Shown: positions 1 through 8,681, numbered from the stretch's first letter. The stretch: DNA of 18,501 bases from Cellvibrionaceae bacterium (GCA_021151525.1 JAGKXD010000081.1:1-18501); one strand, 5' to 3'. The notes: generated by a model not told the origin, from the sequence alone. Made by a program: numbers and translations.

Positions 1-39
1 CTGTAGTTTCACTTTTTAAAGAAAATCACGAGGTTTATT

Positions 40-1371
40 ATGAGTATTGTTCTTGGTAGCAAAGAATATTTTCCAGGTGTCGGTAAAATTGGTTTTGAAG
101 GTGCTGATTCCGATAACCCATTAGCATTCAAATACTACGATGAAAATCGTGTTGTTGCTGGCAAGACGATGAAAGATCATTTCCGTTTTGCAACTTGCTA
201 CTGGCACACTTTCTGTGGCGCAGGTCACGATCCATTCGGTCCAGGCACCAAAATTTTCCCATGGTCTAGCACTGCTGATGCTGTTGCACGCGCTCACGAA
301 AAAATGGACGCTGCATTTGAATTTATCACCAAACTCGGCACTCCTTACTACTGCTTCCACGATATCGATTTGATCGATGAAGGCAGCAGCCGTGCAGAAA
401 CTTCAAAGCGTTTGCAAACAATTGTTGAATACGCAAAACAAAAACAAGCAGCTTCTGGCGTGAAATTGTTGTGGGGCACAGCAAACCTGTTCTCTAACCC
501 ACGTTACATGAACGGTGCATCTACTAACCCAGATTTCAACGTAGTTGCATACGCTGGTGCACAATTAAAAGATGCGTTGGATGCGACCATCGCATTGAAC
601 GGCGAAAACTATGTATTCTGGGGCGGTCGTGAAGGTTACATGAGCTTGCTCAATACCGACATGAAACGCGAACAAGAGCACATGGCGCGCTTCTTAACTA
701 TGGCTCGCGATTACGCACGTGGCCAAGGTTTTAAAGGTACTTTCTTCATTGAACCAAAACCAATGGAGCCTTCAAAGCATCAATACGATTTCGATGCTGA
801 AACTGTAATTGGTTTCTTGCGTCACCACGGTTTGGATAAAGATTTCAAATTAAATCTTGAAACTAACCACGCAACTTTGGCTGGCCACACTATGTGTCAC
901 GATATGCAAGCGGCAGCAAACGCTGGCATGTTGGGTTCATTGGATGCTAACCGCGGCGATTACCAAAACGCATGGGATACCGACCAGTTCCCTTACAACA
1001 TCAACGAAACTGTTGAGATGATGTTGGTATTGTTGCGTAGCGGTGGTTTGCAAGGCGGCGGCGTAAACTTTGATGCGAAAGCTCGTCGTAACTCGCCCGA
1101 CTTTATCGATTTGTTCTACGGCCACATTGGCGGTATGGATACATTTGCACGTGCATTGTTGATTGCTGATGACTTGTTGCAAAAATCTCCATTGGAAGGC
1201 ATGCGTAAAGAGCGTTACTCTTCATTCGATGCTGGCAATGGTGCTGCATACGAACAAGGTAAGTTGACTCTGCAACAGTTGGCTGACATTGGTAACGCTG
1301 GTGGCGAAATCACTTTGCAAAGCGGCCGTCAAGAGTTGTACGAAAACACTATCAACCGCTACATTCGTTAA
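40..1371 (+). CDS. xylA: Xylose isomerase (class II)
   Basis: Interconverts D-xylose and D-xylulose in the cytoplasm, the entry step of bacterial xylose catabolism. The 443-residue length fits the longer class II enzymes. Catalytic His107 and Asp110 lie in FHDID. All metal ligands known from the E. coli enzyme are present at a constant +6 offset: Glu238 (FIEPKP), Glu274 and His277 (NLETNH), Asp302 (LDANRGD), Asp313 and Asp315 (WDTD) and Asp345 (NFDAK). No signal peptide is seen. The ATG at 40 follows ACGAGG at 28-33 with 6 nt spacing, so the start is secure. No xylulokinase gene lies downstream in the window; a secreted GH3 glycosidase follows on the same strand after about 250 bp. Its promoter lies outside the window. 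Identity is very safe. Confidence 0.97.
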   Translation: MSIVLGSKEYFPGVGKIGFEGADSDNPLAFKYYDENRVVAGKTMKDHFRFATCYWHTFCGAGHDPFGPGTKIFPWSSTADAVARAHEKMDAAFEFITKLGTPYYCFHDIDLIDEGSSRAETSKRLQTIVEYAKQKQAASGVKLLWGTANLFSNPRYMNGASTNPDFNVVAYAGAQLKDALDATIALNGENYVFWGGREGYMSLLNTDMKREQEHMARFLTMARDYARGQGFKGTFFIEPKPMEPSKHQYDFDAETVIGFLRHHGLDKDFKLNLETNHATLAGHTMCHDMQAAANAGMLGSLDANRGDYQNAWDTDQFPYNINETVEMMLVLLRSGGLQGGGVNFDAKARRNSPDFIDLFYGHIGGMDTFARALLIADDLLQKSPLEGMRKERYSSFDAGNGAAYEQGKLTLQQLADIGNAGGEITLQSGRQELYENTINRYIR

Positions 1372-1383
1372 TTGAGTGCCGTT

Positions 1384-1430
1384 TAAATGTGGCAAGCTGC
1401 TGGCTTTTGAGTTGGCAGTTGCTACATTTA
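1384..1430 (+). terminator. Hairpin downstream of xylA, possible terminator or attenuator
   Basis: Arms at 1384-1400 (TAAATGTGGCAAGCTGC) and 1415-1430 (GCAGTTGCTACATTTA) pair fully as RNA apart from one bulged G and one G-U pair, with a 14-nt loop. It starts 13 bp after the xylA stop. No T-run follows, so it is not a textbook intrinsic terminator; it could be a 3' stabilising or processing structure between xylA and the GH3 gene. Confidence 0.5.
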
Positions 1431-1445
1431 ATGAAAGCGTTTAAT
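1431..1445. promoter_or_regulatory. LacI-family-like operator candidate
   Basis: ATGAAAGCGTTTAAT has outer dyad symmetry (ATNAAA...TTTNAT) around a GCG centre, the general look of LacI/GalR-family operators, which control many sugar genes. It sits directly after the xylA hairpin and about 180 bp before the GH3 start. The inner positions break the symmetry and there is only one copy, so this is weak evidence. Confidence 0.25.
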
Positions 1446-1621
1446 GCAAGCGAATGTGTGTTGGCATTAAGAATTAGCTGCTAATCAGAAGAGTAAATAA
1501 ACTCGAATGATTGGCAGTTTTTATTTGTGGGTTGCTATTTCTAACAACAAATACTCACAGCTGTACCTGTAAAAATAACGTGTCAAAAATTGCAGATGTA
1601 CAAACTCCAGAGGCAAACACT

Positions 1622-4075
1622 ATGAAAAAACAGTCAATAAAAATTTTAATATCTTGTGTGATAGGTGCGATCAGTACCGGCATAAGTCTGGCCTCACTCG
1701 CAGAAACTCCGCTCTATAAGGATTCCAAACAGCCCACCGAAGCACGCGTTAAAGATTTGCTAGGCCGCATGACGCTGGAAGAAAAAGTCGCGCAGCTTGA
1801 TACGGTATGGGAAAAAAGAAAGCAGCTGGAAACCGATAGCGGCGAATTTACCAGCGAACACGCAAAAGAGTTTTTAAGCTTGGGTATTGGTGAAATTGCG
1901 CGCCCCGCTGAAAATAAAAAGGCACCCAATAAATCTGCATTGCAAACTGCGTTGTTTACCAATGCAATCCAAAAATGGGTTCTGGAAAATACTCGTTTAG
2001 GTATTCCAGTGTTATTCCACGAAGAGGCGCTGCATGGTCATGTGGGACGCAATTCTACCAGCTTCCCGCAAGCGATTGGTTTGGCGAGCACCTGGGATCC
2101 TGAGATGCTCACACAAATTTATTCGGTAACAGCGCAAGAGGTTCGTGCGCGTGGCGCACAACAAGCGCTTGCGCCCATTCTTGATGTGGCGCGCGATCCA
2201 CGCTGGGGTCGTATTGAAGAAACCATGGGTGAAGATCCTTATCTTATTGCCAATATGGGCGTCGCTGCCATAAAAGGTTTTCAGGGTAGCGATAATGGCG
2301 TGACTAAAAATCACGTGGTTGCAACGCTCAAACATTTGGCGGGTCACGGTGAGCCTACCGGCGGTTTAAATACCGCGCCTGCCCCAGTGGGTGAACGTGG
2401 TTTGCGTGAAATATTTTTATTTCCTTTTGAAGCCGTGGTGAAATTATCGCACCCACGCAGTGTTATGGCTTCCTACAATGAAATTGACGGTGTGCCTTCG
2501 CATTCCAACGGCAAGATGCTAAATGGCATTTTGCGTGGTGAGTGGGGTTTTGATGGCGTGTTAGTGAGTGATTATTACGCGATTAATGAATTAGTAAATC
2601 GCCACAATCTTGCCGCTAATCGTAAAGATGCAGCTTTCATTGCGTTCAACGCAGGTGTGGATGTTGAAACGCCTGATGCAGATTCCTATCCCTATTTAAT
2701 TGAATGGGTGAAGGAAGGAAAAATTACCAATGCGCAAATTGATACGGCAGTAGCGCGTGTGCTGCGTGAAAAATTTACGCTCGGATTATTTGAGAATCCT
2801 TATGTGCCGACCAAGGGTGTCGATGAATTTGTTGGCAACGATAAGCATCGTGCGCTTTCCCAGCTGGCCGCAGAAAAAACCATCATACTTTTGAAGAATG
2901 AAAAAAATATTCTGCCCTTAGATGTTAAAAAATTAAAATCCATCGCCGTTATTGGGCCTCATGTGAATGAAACCCTGTTGGGTGGTTACAGCGATGTACC
3001 CAAGCAAACTGTTAGTGTGTTGCAAGGCATCAAAGAATATGTGGGCAATAAAATTCAAGTTAACTATGCGCAAGGCACTTTAATTACTTTAGATAAATGG
3101 CCCGTGGATGCTGATTCGCTCGCTGCTAACAGTCGTTCCAAGCAGCGCTGGAATATGGATAAAGTAGAGCTTGCTACACCAGCAGATACCAAAGGTATGA
3201 TTGAAGAAGCAGTTGCTGCCGCGCAAAAAAGTGATGTGGCTTTAGTTGTCGTTGGTGATAACGAAGCAACTTCGCGCGAAGGCTGGGCGGAAAATCATTT
3301 AGGCGATCGCACAGATTTAAATTTGGTTGGTCAACAACAAGAATTGGTTGATGCCGTTTTGGCAACGGGTAAACCAACGATTGTTTTGTTAAATAATGGT
3401 CGCCCACTTTCCATCACAAAAATTGCGCAAACTGCACCTGCAATTTTGGAAGGTTGGTATCTGGGACAAGAAGCGGGTCGTGCAGTTGCGCGCGTATTAT
3501 TTGGCGACGTAAACCCCGGCGGAAAATTGCCCGTGAGTATCGCACGTTCGGTTGGTCATTTACCGGTTTACTATAACTACAAACCTGCAGCAAAACGCGG
3601 TTATGAATTTACTGAAACTACTCCGCTGTATCCTTTTGGTTATGGTTTGAGTTACACCACGTTTAATTATTCAGATTTCACCATCAATAAAGCTGAAGCA
3701 AAAGCCGGTGATCTTGTTGATATTAGCGTTAAGGTCACTAATACAGGCTCGCGCGCAGGCGATGAAACGGTGCAGCTCTATACGCACGATGCAGTTGCGA
3801 GTTTGACTCGCCCCGTAAAAGAGTTGAAAGGCTTTAAGCGTATTAGCTTGAAGCCAAAAGAATCTGCTGTGGTTACCTTTAGCCTTGCGGTCAATCAATT
3901 AGGTTTTTACAACACCGACATGAAATATGTTGTTGAGCCGGGTAAGTTTGACGTCATGGTTGGAGCCTCTTCGCAAGATATTCAAGGCAAAGGTGAATTT
4001 ACAGTGATGGGAGATGTTACTGATATTAGCCAGCAAAAAGTCTACTTTAGTGGTGTAAAAGTCGCTAAGAAGTAG
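1622..4075 (+). CDS. Secreted glycoside hydrolase family 3 beta-glycosidase (beta-xylosidase or beta-glucosidase)
   Basis: Retaining exo-glycosidase releasing terminal sugars from beta-linked oligosaccharides, probably in the periplasm or outside the cell. I chose the ATG at 1622 because it opens a clear signal peptide (MKKQSIKILIS..., probable cleavage after Ala-Ser-Leu-Ala near residue 27) after AGAGG; the frame runs open back to a TTG at 1511 but that extension would bury the signal. The mature part has the GH3 N-terminal barrel (EALHG, DPRWGR, KHLAGHG, and nucleophile Asp317 in SDYY), the alpha/beta sandwich with probable acid/base Glu553 (SREGW), and a C-terminal fibronectin III-like domain (KVTNTGSRAGDETVQLY). 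At 817 residues it is family-typical. Next to xylA, beta-xylosidase activity is attractive, but the sequence does not exclude beta-glucosidase. Confidence 0.93.
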   Translation: MKKQSIKILISCVIGAISTGISLASLAETPLYKDSKQPTEARVKDLLGRMTLEEKVAQLDTVWEKRKQLETDSGEFTSEHAKEFLSLGIGEIARPAENKKAPNKSALQTALFTNAIQKWVLENTRLGIPVLFHEEALHGHVGRNSTSFPQAIGLASTWDPEMLTQIYSVTAQEVRARGAQQALAPILDVARDPRWGRIEETMGEDPYLIANMGVAAIKGFQGSDNGVTKNHVVATLKHLAGHGEPTGGLNTAPAPVGERGLREIFLFPFEAVVKLSHPRSVMASYNEIDGVPSHSNGKMLNGILRGEWGFDGVLVSDYYAINELVNRHNLAANRKDAAFIAFNAGVDVETPDADSYPYLIEWVKEGKITNAQIDTAVARVLREKFTLGLFENPYVPTKGVDEFVGNDKHRALSQLAAEKTIILLKNEKNILPLDVKKLKSIAVIGPHVNETLLGGYSDVPKQTVSVLQGIKEYVGNKIQVNYAQGTLITLDKWPVDADSLAANSRSKQRWNMDKVELATPADTKGMIEEAVAAAQKSDVALVVVGDNEATSREGWAENHLGDRTDLNLVGQQQELVDAVLATGKPTIVLLNNGRPLSITKIAQTAPAILEGWYLGQEAGRAVARVLFGDVNPGGKLPVSIARSVGHLPVYYNYKPAAKRGYEFTETTPLYPFGYGLSYTTFNYSDFTINKAEAKAGDLVDISVKVTNTGSRAGDETVQLYTHDAVASLTRPVKELKGFKRISLKPKESAVVTFSLAVNQLGFYNTDMKYVVEPGKFDVMVGASSQDIQGKGEFTVMGDVTDISQQKVYFSGVKVAKK

Positions 4076-4095
4076 TTTGGTTTTTGTTTGCAAGC

Positions 4096-4122
4096 AAAAA
4101 GCCCCTCTTGTTGGGGCTTTTT
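4096..4122 (+). terminator. Rho-independent terminator after the GH3 gene
   Basis: A 10-bp stem, AAAAAGCCCC paired with GGGGCTTTTT, with a 7-nt loop, ending in a T-rich tail 20 bp after the GH3 stop. It separates the GH3 gene from the downstream protease gene. The A-run on the left arm would let it work on the other strand too. Confidence 0.9.
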
Positions 4123-4190
4123 CTTTTGTAACCAAATACTTGGTTCATGTTTTTATCGGGAGGCTTGTGCTATTTTCTGAGTGTGCCTAT

Positions 4191-4241
4191 GGTGGCACTA
4201 TTAAAGCGGTGGCACTATTAAAGCGGCGGCATTTTTAAAGC
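4191..4241. repeat. Three tandem 17-bp repeats upstream of the S41 protease gene
   Basis: Units at 4191-4207 and 4208-4224 are identical (GGTGGCACTATTAAAGC). A third at 4225-4241 (GGCGGCATTTTTAAAGC) differs at 3 of 17 positions. They abut with no spacer and end 30 bp before the GTG start of the protease gene, so they lie in its promoter or 5' leader. Function unknown. Confidence 0.85.
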
Positions 4242-4271
4242 TGATATTTATAGGATATTAAGGACTTCAAC

Positions 4272-5891
4272 GTGAAACTCTTTTCAATGCAATCTCCTCG
4301 TACTTCTTTTAGCGTGTTGTTAATGGCACTTTCTTCTGCTTTGCTTTCATCTTGCGGAGGCGGAGGCGGAGGTGGTGGAGGCGGTAGTAGCACTGGTACG
4401 TTTACCCCTACCGATAACGGTTCCCCATCTTCTTCATGGAAATCTGGCGTATTTTTGGATTCGGCGACCTACGCTAATAAATGTACTGCTCCCCGAACCG
4501 GTATTGATCCAAACACTAATGCCGCTTATTTGGACAAGCTGGGTTCCAGCTTAGACGAAAAAAATTTCTTACGTTCATGGAGTAACGAAACCTATCTGTG
4601 GTACAGCGAGATATTCGATACCAACCCGCAAAATACAACTAAGGTTGCCGATTATTTTAATTTACTAAAAACGACAGCGAAAACTGCATCGGGCAATAGC
4701 AAAGACAAATTTCATTTTACATATGATTCTGCAGATTGGTACTCACTTTCCGAAACCGGAGTAGCAGCAGGTTATGGTGTAGAGTTTTCGTGGATTTCTT
4801 CTACCGCGCCGCGCAATATTGTAGTGGCCTACACAGAGCCGGGCTCGCCAGCCGCAAATGCAAATTTGTTACGCGGTGCAAAACTTATAAAAATTGATGG
4901 TTATGATTTTGTTAATGCAAATGACAGTGCAACAATTGATAAATTAAATGCCGGTATAAATCCAAAAACCTTGGGGGAAGTTCACACCTTCGAAGTGCAA
5001 GACGTTGGCTCAAGCACCACTCACTCGGTGGTGCTTCAATCTGGAAATATTACAAAGACGCCCGTGCAAAATGTAAAAACATTTGATTCACCTAGGGGAA
5101 AAGTGGGTTACATTTTATTTAACGATCATATAAAAACCGCTGAGCGCGGTCTTTACGATGCAGTTAATCAGTTGAGTGTACAAGGTGTTAAAGATTTAGT
5201 TTTAGATATTCGCTACAACGGCGGAGGTTACCTATACATTGCTAGTGAATTGGCTTATATGATTGCCGGTAGTTCTGCAACAGCGGGTAAAAATTTTGAA
5301 AAAACCGTATTCAATGATAAGCACACAACTACAGGTTTGTTTGGTGAATCTTTAACACCAACACCCTTTTACAATGCGTCAAAAGATATAGGAGGAGCTT
5401 TACCTTCACTTAATTTGCCGCGAGTTTTTGTTATTACATCGGGAGATACTTGCTCTGCCAGTGAATCGATAATTAATGGTTTGCGTGGAGTGGGTGTGGA
5501 GGTTATTCAAATTGGTTCACAAACCTGTGGCAAACCTTATGGTTTTTATCCGCAAGATAATTGCGGTACAACTTATTTTTCAATCCAATTTAAAGGTGTG
5601 AACAATAAGGAGTTTGGTGAGTATTCCGATGGCTTCGTGCCTAGCGCGACCGATAACGGTAAAGATTTTGTAAAAGGCTGTAGCCTAGGCGATGATTTGA
5701 GTCATGCATTAGGTGATTCTGCAGAGAAAAATTTGGCTACTGCGTTAAATTATCAGGCAACAGGTTCATGTACTTTGGCTGGCAGCTTTAACGCCGGTAA
5801 ATTACAAAAACCATCAGCGGAAGATGATTTGTCTAATGTTGTGGGCTCTGTCAATAAAGAACCGGGCTTGACTAATCGAATAATGAAATAA
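4272..5891 (+). CDS. S41-family (C-terminal processing type) serine protease lipoprotein with PDZ domain
   Basis: Likely envelope-anchored Ser/Lys endopeptidase. The start is a GTG with AAGGA at 4260-4264 and 7-nt spacing; the next in-frame Met is residue 6. The N-terminus is a lipoprotein signal with lipobox LSSC (Cys28), followed by ten glycines and a Ser/Thr-rich linker to about residue 55. A PDZ-like region spans about 165-255 (EPGSPAANANLLRGAKLIKIDG). The peptidase core shows LDIRYNGGGY (311-320), the nucleophile motif TCSASE with Ser395, and Lys421 in TCGKPYG, 26 residues later, as in the Prc/CtpA dyad. Several cysteines (394, 419, 431, 470, 500) could form disulfides in the oxidising envelope. 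It is alone between two terminators, so monocistronic. Substrate unknown. Confidence 0.88.
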   Translation: MKLFSMQSPRTSFSVLLMALSSALLSSCGGGGGGGGGGSSTGTFTPTDNGSPSSSWKSGVFLDSATYANKCTAPRTGIDPNTNAAYLDKLGSSLDEKNFLRSWSNETYLWYSEIFDTNPQNTTKVADYFNLLKTTAKTASGNSKDKFHFTYDSADWYSLSETGVAAGYGVEFSWISSTAPRNIVVAYTEPGSPAANANLLRGAKLIKIDGYDFVNANDSATIDKLNAGINPKTLGEVHTFEVQDVGSSTTHSVVLQSGNITKTPVQNVKTFDSPRGKVGYILFNDHIKTAERGLYDAVNQLSVQGVKDLVLDIRYNGGGYLYIASELAYMIAGSSATAGKNFEKTVFNDKHTTTGLFGESLTPTPFYNASKDIGGALPSLNLPRVFVITSGDTCSASESIINGLRGVGVEVIQIGSQTCGKPYGFYPQDNCGTTYFSIQFKGVNNKEFGEYSDGFVPSATDNGKDFVKGCSLGDDLSHALGDSAEKNLATALNYQATGSCTLAGSFNAGKLQKPSAEDDLSNVVGSVNKEPGLTNRIMK

Positions 5892-5916
5892 ATTTAATAC
5901 CTAATGATTTAATCAT

Positions 5917-5946
5917 AAAAAACCGCAGTCTTGTCTGCGGTTTTTT
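5917..5946. terminator. Bidirectional rho-independent terminator between convergent genes
   Basis: A perfect 12-bp stem, AAAAAACCGCAG with CTGCGGTTTTTT, closes a 6-nt loop. It lies between the protease stop (5891) and the end of the oppositely oriented transporter gene (5970). With T-runs in both directions it can end transcription of both. Confidence 0.92.
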
Positions 5947-5969
5947 ATTCTCGCGATGCCAAAACTGCA

Positions 5970-6869
5970 TTATGTCCTTGCAAGTCCTTTAGGTTTCCAG
6001 CCAGTAGAAATAATTACGCCAACCAGAACCAAAATTAATCCCAAGACTTGAACGATATTGGGAATAGAACCAAAAGCCAGGCTTACTAAAAGTGTAAACA
6101 CAGGCACCAAATTAAAGGCTATCGCCGATTTTTCCGGCCCCAGAAAAAATACACCTTTCAACCAATAAATATAAGCGAGCACTGAGCCGCACACGCCCAT
6201 GTACATTAAAATTGCGTGGGTTTGTAGTGATAGGTGACCAACAATTGCCAAGGGCTTTTCGATTAAGAGTGATGCAACAATAAGTGCAATTGCGCCTATG
6301 CTCACGGTCCAGCGCGCGAATTGTAGCGATGGAATATGAGACGCATATTTTTTGGAGCCAACACTGTAAAGACTCCATACGCCGCAGGCCACTAGCATCC
6401 ATGCATCGCCAATGGCTGTGTGTAACAAGTTAAAATGCCCGCCGGTAATAACGCAAGTAACCCCCACAAACGCGATTAGCATACCGATGTATTGATAAAG
6501 GCGAACTTTTACATTGAGCATAAGTATGGATAGCAAGGTGGAGACCATGGGCGATAAGGCCATAATTAAAGCGGCGTTAAGAGCAGAAGTAGTATGAAGC
6601 GCGGTAAAAAACGCATAGTTAAAACCAAACACACCTATGACGCCTAAGGGCACCAAAATAAATGCATCGCGCAGACTGAGTTGTGATTCGGCCTTGCCGA
6701 AGCTAAAGCGAATCGCCCAAAACAGCACCAATGCAATCGCAAAGCGCTCTGCGGCCGCCGTAAGTGGCGTTACATCACCGGCAACGGCGTGCCCGGCATT
6801 AAAGTTACTGCCCCAGAAAAATGTACTGGCAATCACCATTAACCAGATGCTGCTATGCGTGCTTTTCAT
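5970..6869 (-). CDS. EamA/DMT-superfamily inner-membrane exporter
   Basis: A hydrophobic protein of 299 residues with about ten predicted membrane segments, arranged as two EamA repeats (roughly residues 9-142 and 151-290). Family hallmarks are the early FWGSNF, the TSALNAALIMALSPM stretch at the end of the first repeat and the AIAFNLVPVFTLL stretch in the second. EamA proteins export amino acids, metabolites or drugs; the substrate cannot be read from the sequence. I chose the ATG at 6869, which follows AGGGGG with 6-nt spacing; a GTG one codon upstream (6872) is possible but sits closer to the ribosome site. It diverges from a LysR regulator gene across about 117 bp, the usual arrangement for a regulator and its target. 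Confidence 0.9.
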   Translation of the reverse strand: MKSTHSSIWLMVIASTFFWGSNFNAGHAVAGDVTPLTAAAERFAIALVLFWAIRFSFGKAESQLSLRDAFILVPLGVIGVFGFNYAFFTALHTTSALNAALIMALSPMVSTLLSILMLNVKVRLYQYIGMLIAFVGVTCVITGGHFNLLHTAIGDAWMLVACGVWSLYSVGSKKYASHIPSLQFARWTVSIGAIALIVASLLIEKPLAIVGHLSLQTHAILMYMGVCGSVLAYIYWLKGVFFLGPEKSAIAFNLVPVFTLLVSLAFGSIPNIVQVLGLILVLVGVIISTGWKPKGLART

Positions 6870-6921
6870 CACTTGCCCCCTAAGCTCACCAACGCCCCTG
6901 CGCTGGCTACGTAAAACAGAT

Positions 6922-6950
6922 CTGCCAAGGATATTGATTTCGTATATGTT
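6922..6950 (+). promoter_or_regulatory. Weak promoter candidate for the LysR gene
   Basis: CTGCCA at 6922-6927 and TATGTT at 6945-6950 are separated by 17 bp, each matching 4 of 6 sigma-70 consensus positions, 36 bp before the LysR start. This AT-rich divergent region is where a LysR protein would normally bind its own and the neighbour's promoter. No clear T-N11-A dyad could be singled out. Confidence 0.3.
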
Positions 6951-6986
6951 ATGTAACCCTCAAAAATGAATAGGTTGTTCTCATAA

Positions 6987-7898
6987 ATGAAATCAGGCTT
7001 CTCGCTCGACGACTTGCAGTTGTTTCATCGATTGGTGCAAAACGGCAGCTTGCGCGCTGCTGCTGACGCGACAGGAATTCCGCTGGCGACCATCAGCCGA
7101 CGGTTGAAAATTTTGGAGCGCGATCTTGGTTGTCGTCTGCTTGAACGCAGCGCCCATCACTTTTCGCTAACGGATATGGGGCGTCACTATTATGATCAAT
7201 GCGGGCCTTTGTTGGATGATCTGCAATCTATTGCCGATGAGTTGGAGACCGATCAGCACGAGCTTTCTGGCCTGCTAAAAATCACAGCGCCGGTCAATCT
7301 TAGTCAGCAGTGGCTGGGGCAGTGTTTTTTTGATTTTATGCGAGCTTACCCAAAAATTCGCTTGCAGCTAGTGTTGTCTAATCGCTACGAAAACTTGGTT
7401 GAGCAGCAATTCGATGCAGCCTTTCGTGTGGGCGACTTGCGCGATAACAGTTGGATTGCTCGCCATATATGGACGACCCATTTAGGCTTTTGTGCATCCA
7501 ACCATTATCTGGCATCGGCCCCTGCTATAGACCATCCGCGCGATTTACTTAAGCATCATTTAATTGTGGCTGACCCTGTGGATGCTTGGATGCTCCGGAA
7601 CACAGATTCGAACGAGATATTTTCGATGACCCCGCAAGCTTATTTGCGAACCAGCGACATAATCGTTGCTATGGATGCCGCAGCGGCCGATCTCGGCATT
7701 ACACTGGTACCCGATTATTATTTCAGTGACCCTAAACATCAGCACCAACAATTACAAGCAGTATTGCCATCTTGGCGTGGTCAAGAGCGCCCGGTGAATT
7801 TGTTGTATCGTGATCGTGAAGTGATGTCTGCACGCTTGCGTGCGTTTATCGATTTTGTTCTTCATTGGATGGAAGCTCATGCTCCTTCCGCGCACTAA
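6987..7898 (+). CDS. LysR-family transcriptional regulator
   Basis: DNA-binding regulator of 303 residues, normal for the family. The N-terminal winged helix-turn-helix covers about residues 6-65 (FHRLVQNGSLRAAADATGIP, then TISRRLKILERDLGCRLLER and LTDMGRHYY). A linker helix follows to about 90, and the periplasmic-binding-protein-like effector domain fills about 92-297. Its layout (GLLKITAPVNL, FMRAYPKIRLQL, FDAAFRVGDL) resembles the CrgA/AaeR-like branch. The ribosome site before the ATG is poor. The gene is divergent from the EamA exporter and its stop codon is part of the ribosome-binding site of the downstream acetyltransferase gene, so it probably controls either or both. Effector unknown. 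Confidence 0.93.
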   Translation: MKSGFSLDDLQLFHRLVQNGSLRAAADATGIPLATISRRLKILERDLGCRLLERSAHHFSLTDMGRHYYDQCGPLLDDLQSIADELETDQHELSGLLKITAPVNLSQQWLGQCFFDFMRAYPKIRLQLVLSNRYENLVEQQFDAAFRVGDLRDNSWIARHIWTTHLGFCASNHYLASAPAIDHPRDLLKHHLIVADPVDAWMLRNTDSNEIFSMTPQAYLRTSDIIVAMDAAAADLGITLVPDYYFSDPKHQHQQLQAVLPSWRGQERPVNLLYRDREVMSARLRAFIDFVLHWMEAHAPSAH

Positions 7899-7907
7899 GG
7901 AGTCGTT

Positions 7908-8681
7908 ATGCAAGTTGCCAATTTTAATTTACAGGATTACTGTCAGCGCATTGGGTACACGGGGCCGCTCAAGGCCGATCTAACGACTCTTCAGGCTTTA
8001 ATGCGTGGTCAATTATTTAATGTAGCTTTCGAAAATTTGGATGTTCAGGCCGGTAAGGTAGTTTCAATTGATCCACAAGAGATAGTTAAAAAAATAATTT
8101 ATCACCCGCGCGGTGGCTATTGCTATGAAGTAAATAGTTTGTTTGCTATGGCATTGGCCGCAGTGGGAATTGATTACGATTTAATTGGTGCTCGGCCCAT
8201 GTTTTATCCAACGCGCTGGCCGAAAACTCACATGATTGTTGTAGCAAAAATCAATGGTGAGCGATACGTCTGTGATGTTGGTTTTGGAAGTTACGGTTTG
8301 CGTGCCCCCTTTCCCTTAAGCAGCATCAACGAACCTATTCAGCAAGATGATGATCTGTTTAAACTCTTAAGCGCAGACGGTAAAAATTATGTTTTGCAGG
8401 CGTTGGTCAATGGCGAGTGGGTAAGCCAATTTGAGTTTGATTTGTATCCGCACGACTTGTTAGATTTTATTCCCGCTAATTATTTCAATTCAAAAAATCC
8501 TGATACGGTTTTCGTTCAGAAATTGTTAGTGGTGAAACAAAATGCGGCTGGGCGTAAAATTTTACTGGGAACTAGTTTAAAGACTATAACAAAAGACGAA
8601 ACAACTGTTGTTGATATCCCCCAAGATCAAATAAAACGGATATTGGAAAAAGAGTTTGGGCTCGTTGAAGTCTATCCTTGA
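7908..8681 (+). CDS. nat: Arylamine N-acetyltransferase
   Basis: Transfers acetyl groups from acetyl-CoA to arylamines, hydrazines or related substrates in the cytoplasm. The Cys-His-Asp triad of the family is visible at expected spacing: Cys72 in RGGYCYEVN, His108 in PKTHMI, and Asp123 in CDVGFG. The N-terminal helical FENLDV motif (41-46) is also present. At 257 residues it is slightly shorter than the usual 270-280, mainly at the C-terminus. The start is set by TAAGGAG at 7896-7902, 5 nt before the ATG; this strong site contains the stop codon of the upstream LysR gene, so the two are co-transcribed and probably translationally coupled. The physiological substrate is unknown; with an exporter next door, handling of an aromatic or toxic amine is plausible but inferred. 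Confidence 0.93.
   Translation: MQVANFNLQDYCQRIGYTGPLKADLTTLQALMRGQLFNVAFENLDVQAGKVVSIDPQEIVKKIIYHPRGGYCYEVNSLFAMALAAVGIDYDLIGARPMFYPTRWPKTHMIVVAKINGERYVCDVGFGSYGLRAPFPLSSINEPIQQDDDLFKLLSADGKNYVLQALVNGEWVSQFEFDLYPHDLLDFIPANYFNSKNPDTVFVQKLLVVKQNAAGRKILLGTSLKTITKDETTVVDIPQDQIKRILEKEFGLVEVYP

Noticed and set aside
1511..1621. N-terminal extension of the GH3 gene from a TTG at 1511
   Set aside because: It would bury a clear signal peptide starting at the ATG at 1622, which has its own ribosome site.
2012..2347. Antisense open frame of 111 codons inside the GH3 gene
   Set aside because: It lies entirely within conserved GH3 catalytic sequence and shows no protein-like features.
4191..4241. CRISPR-like repeat array
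   Set aside because: The 17-bp units abut with no spacers and there are only three, so they are simple tandem repeats.
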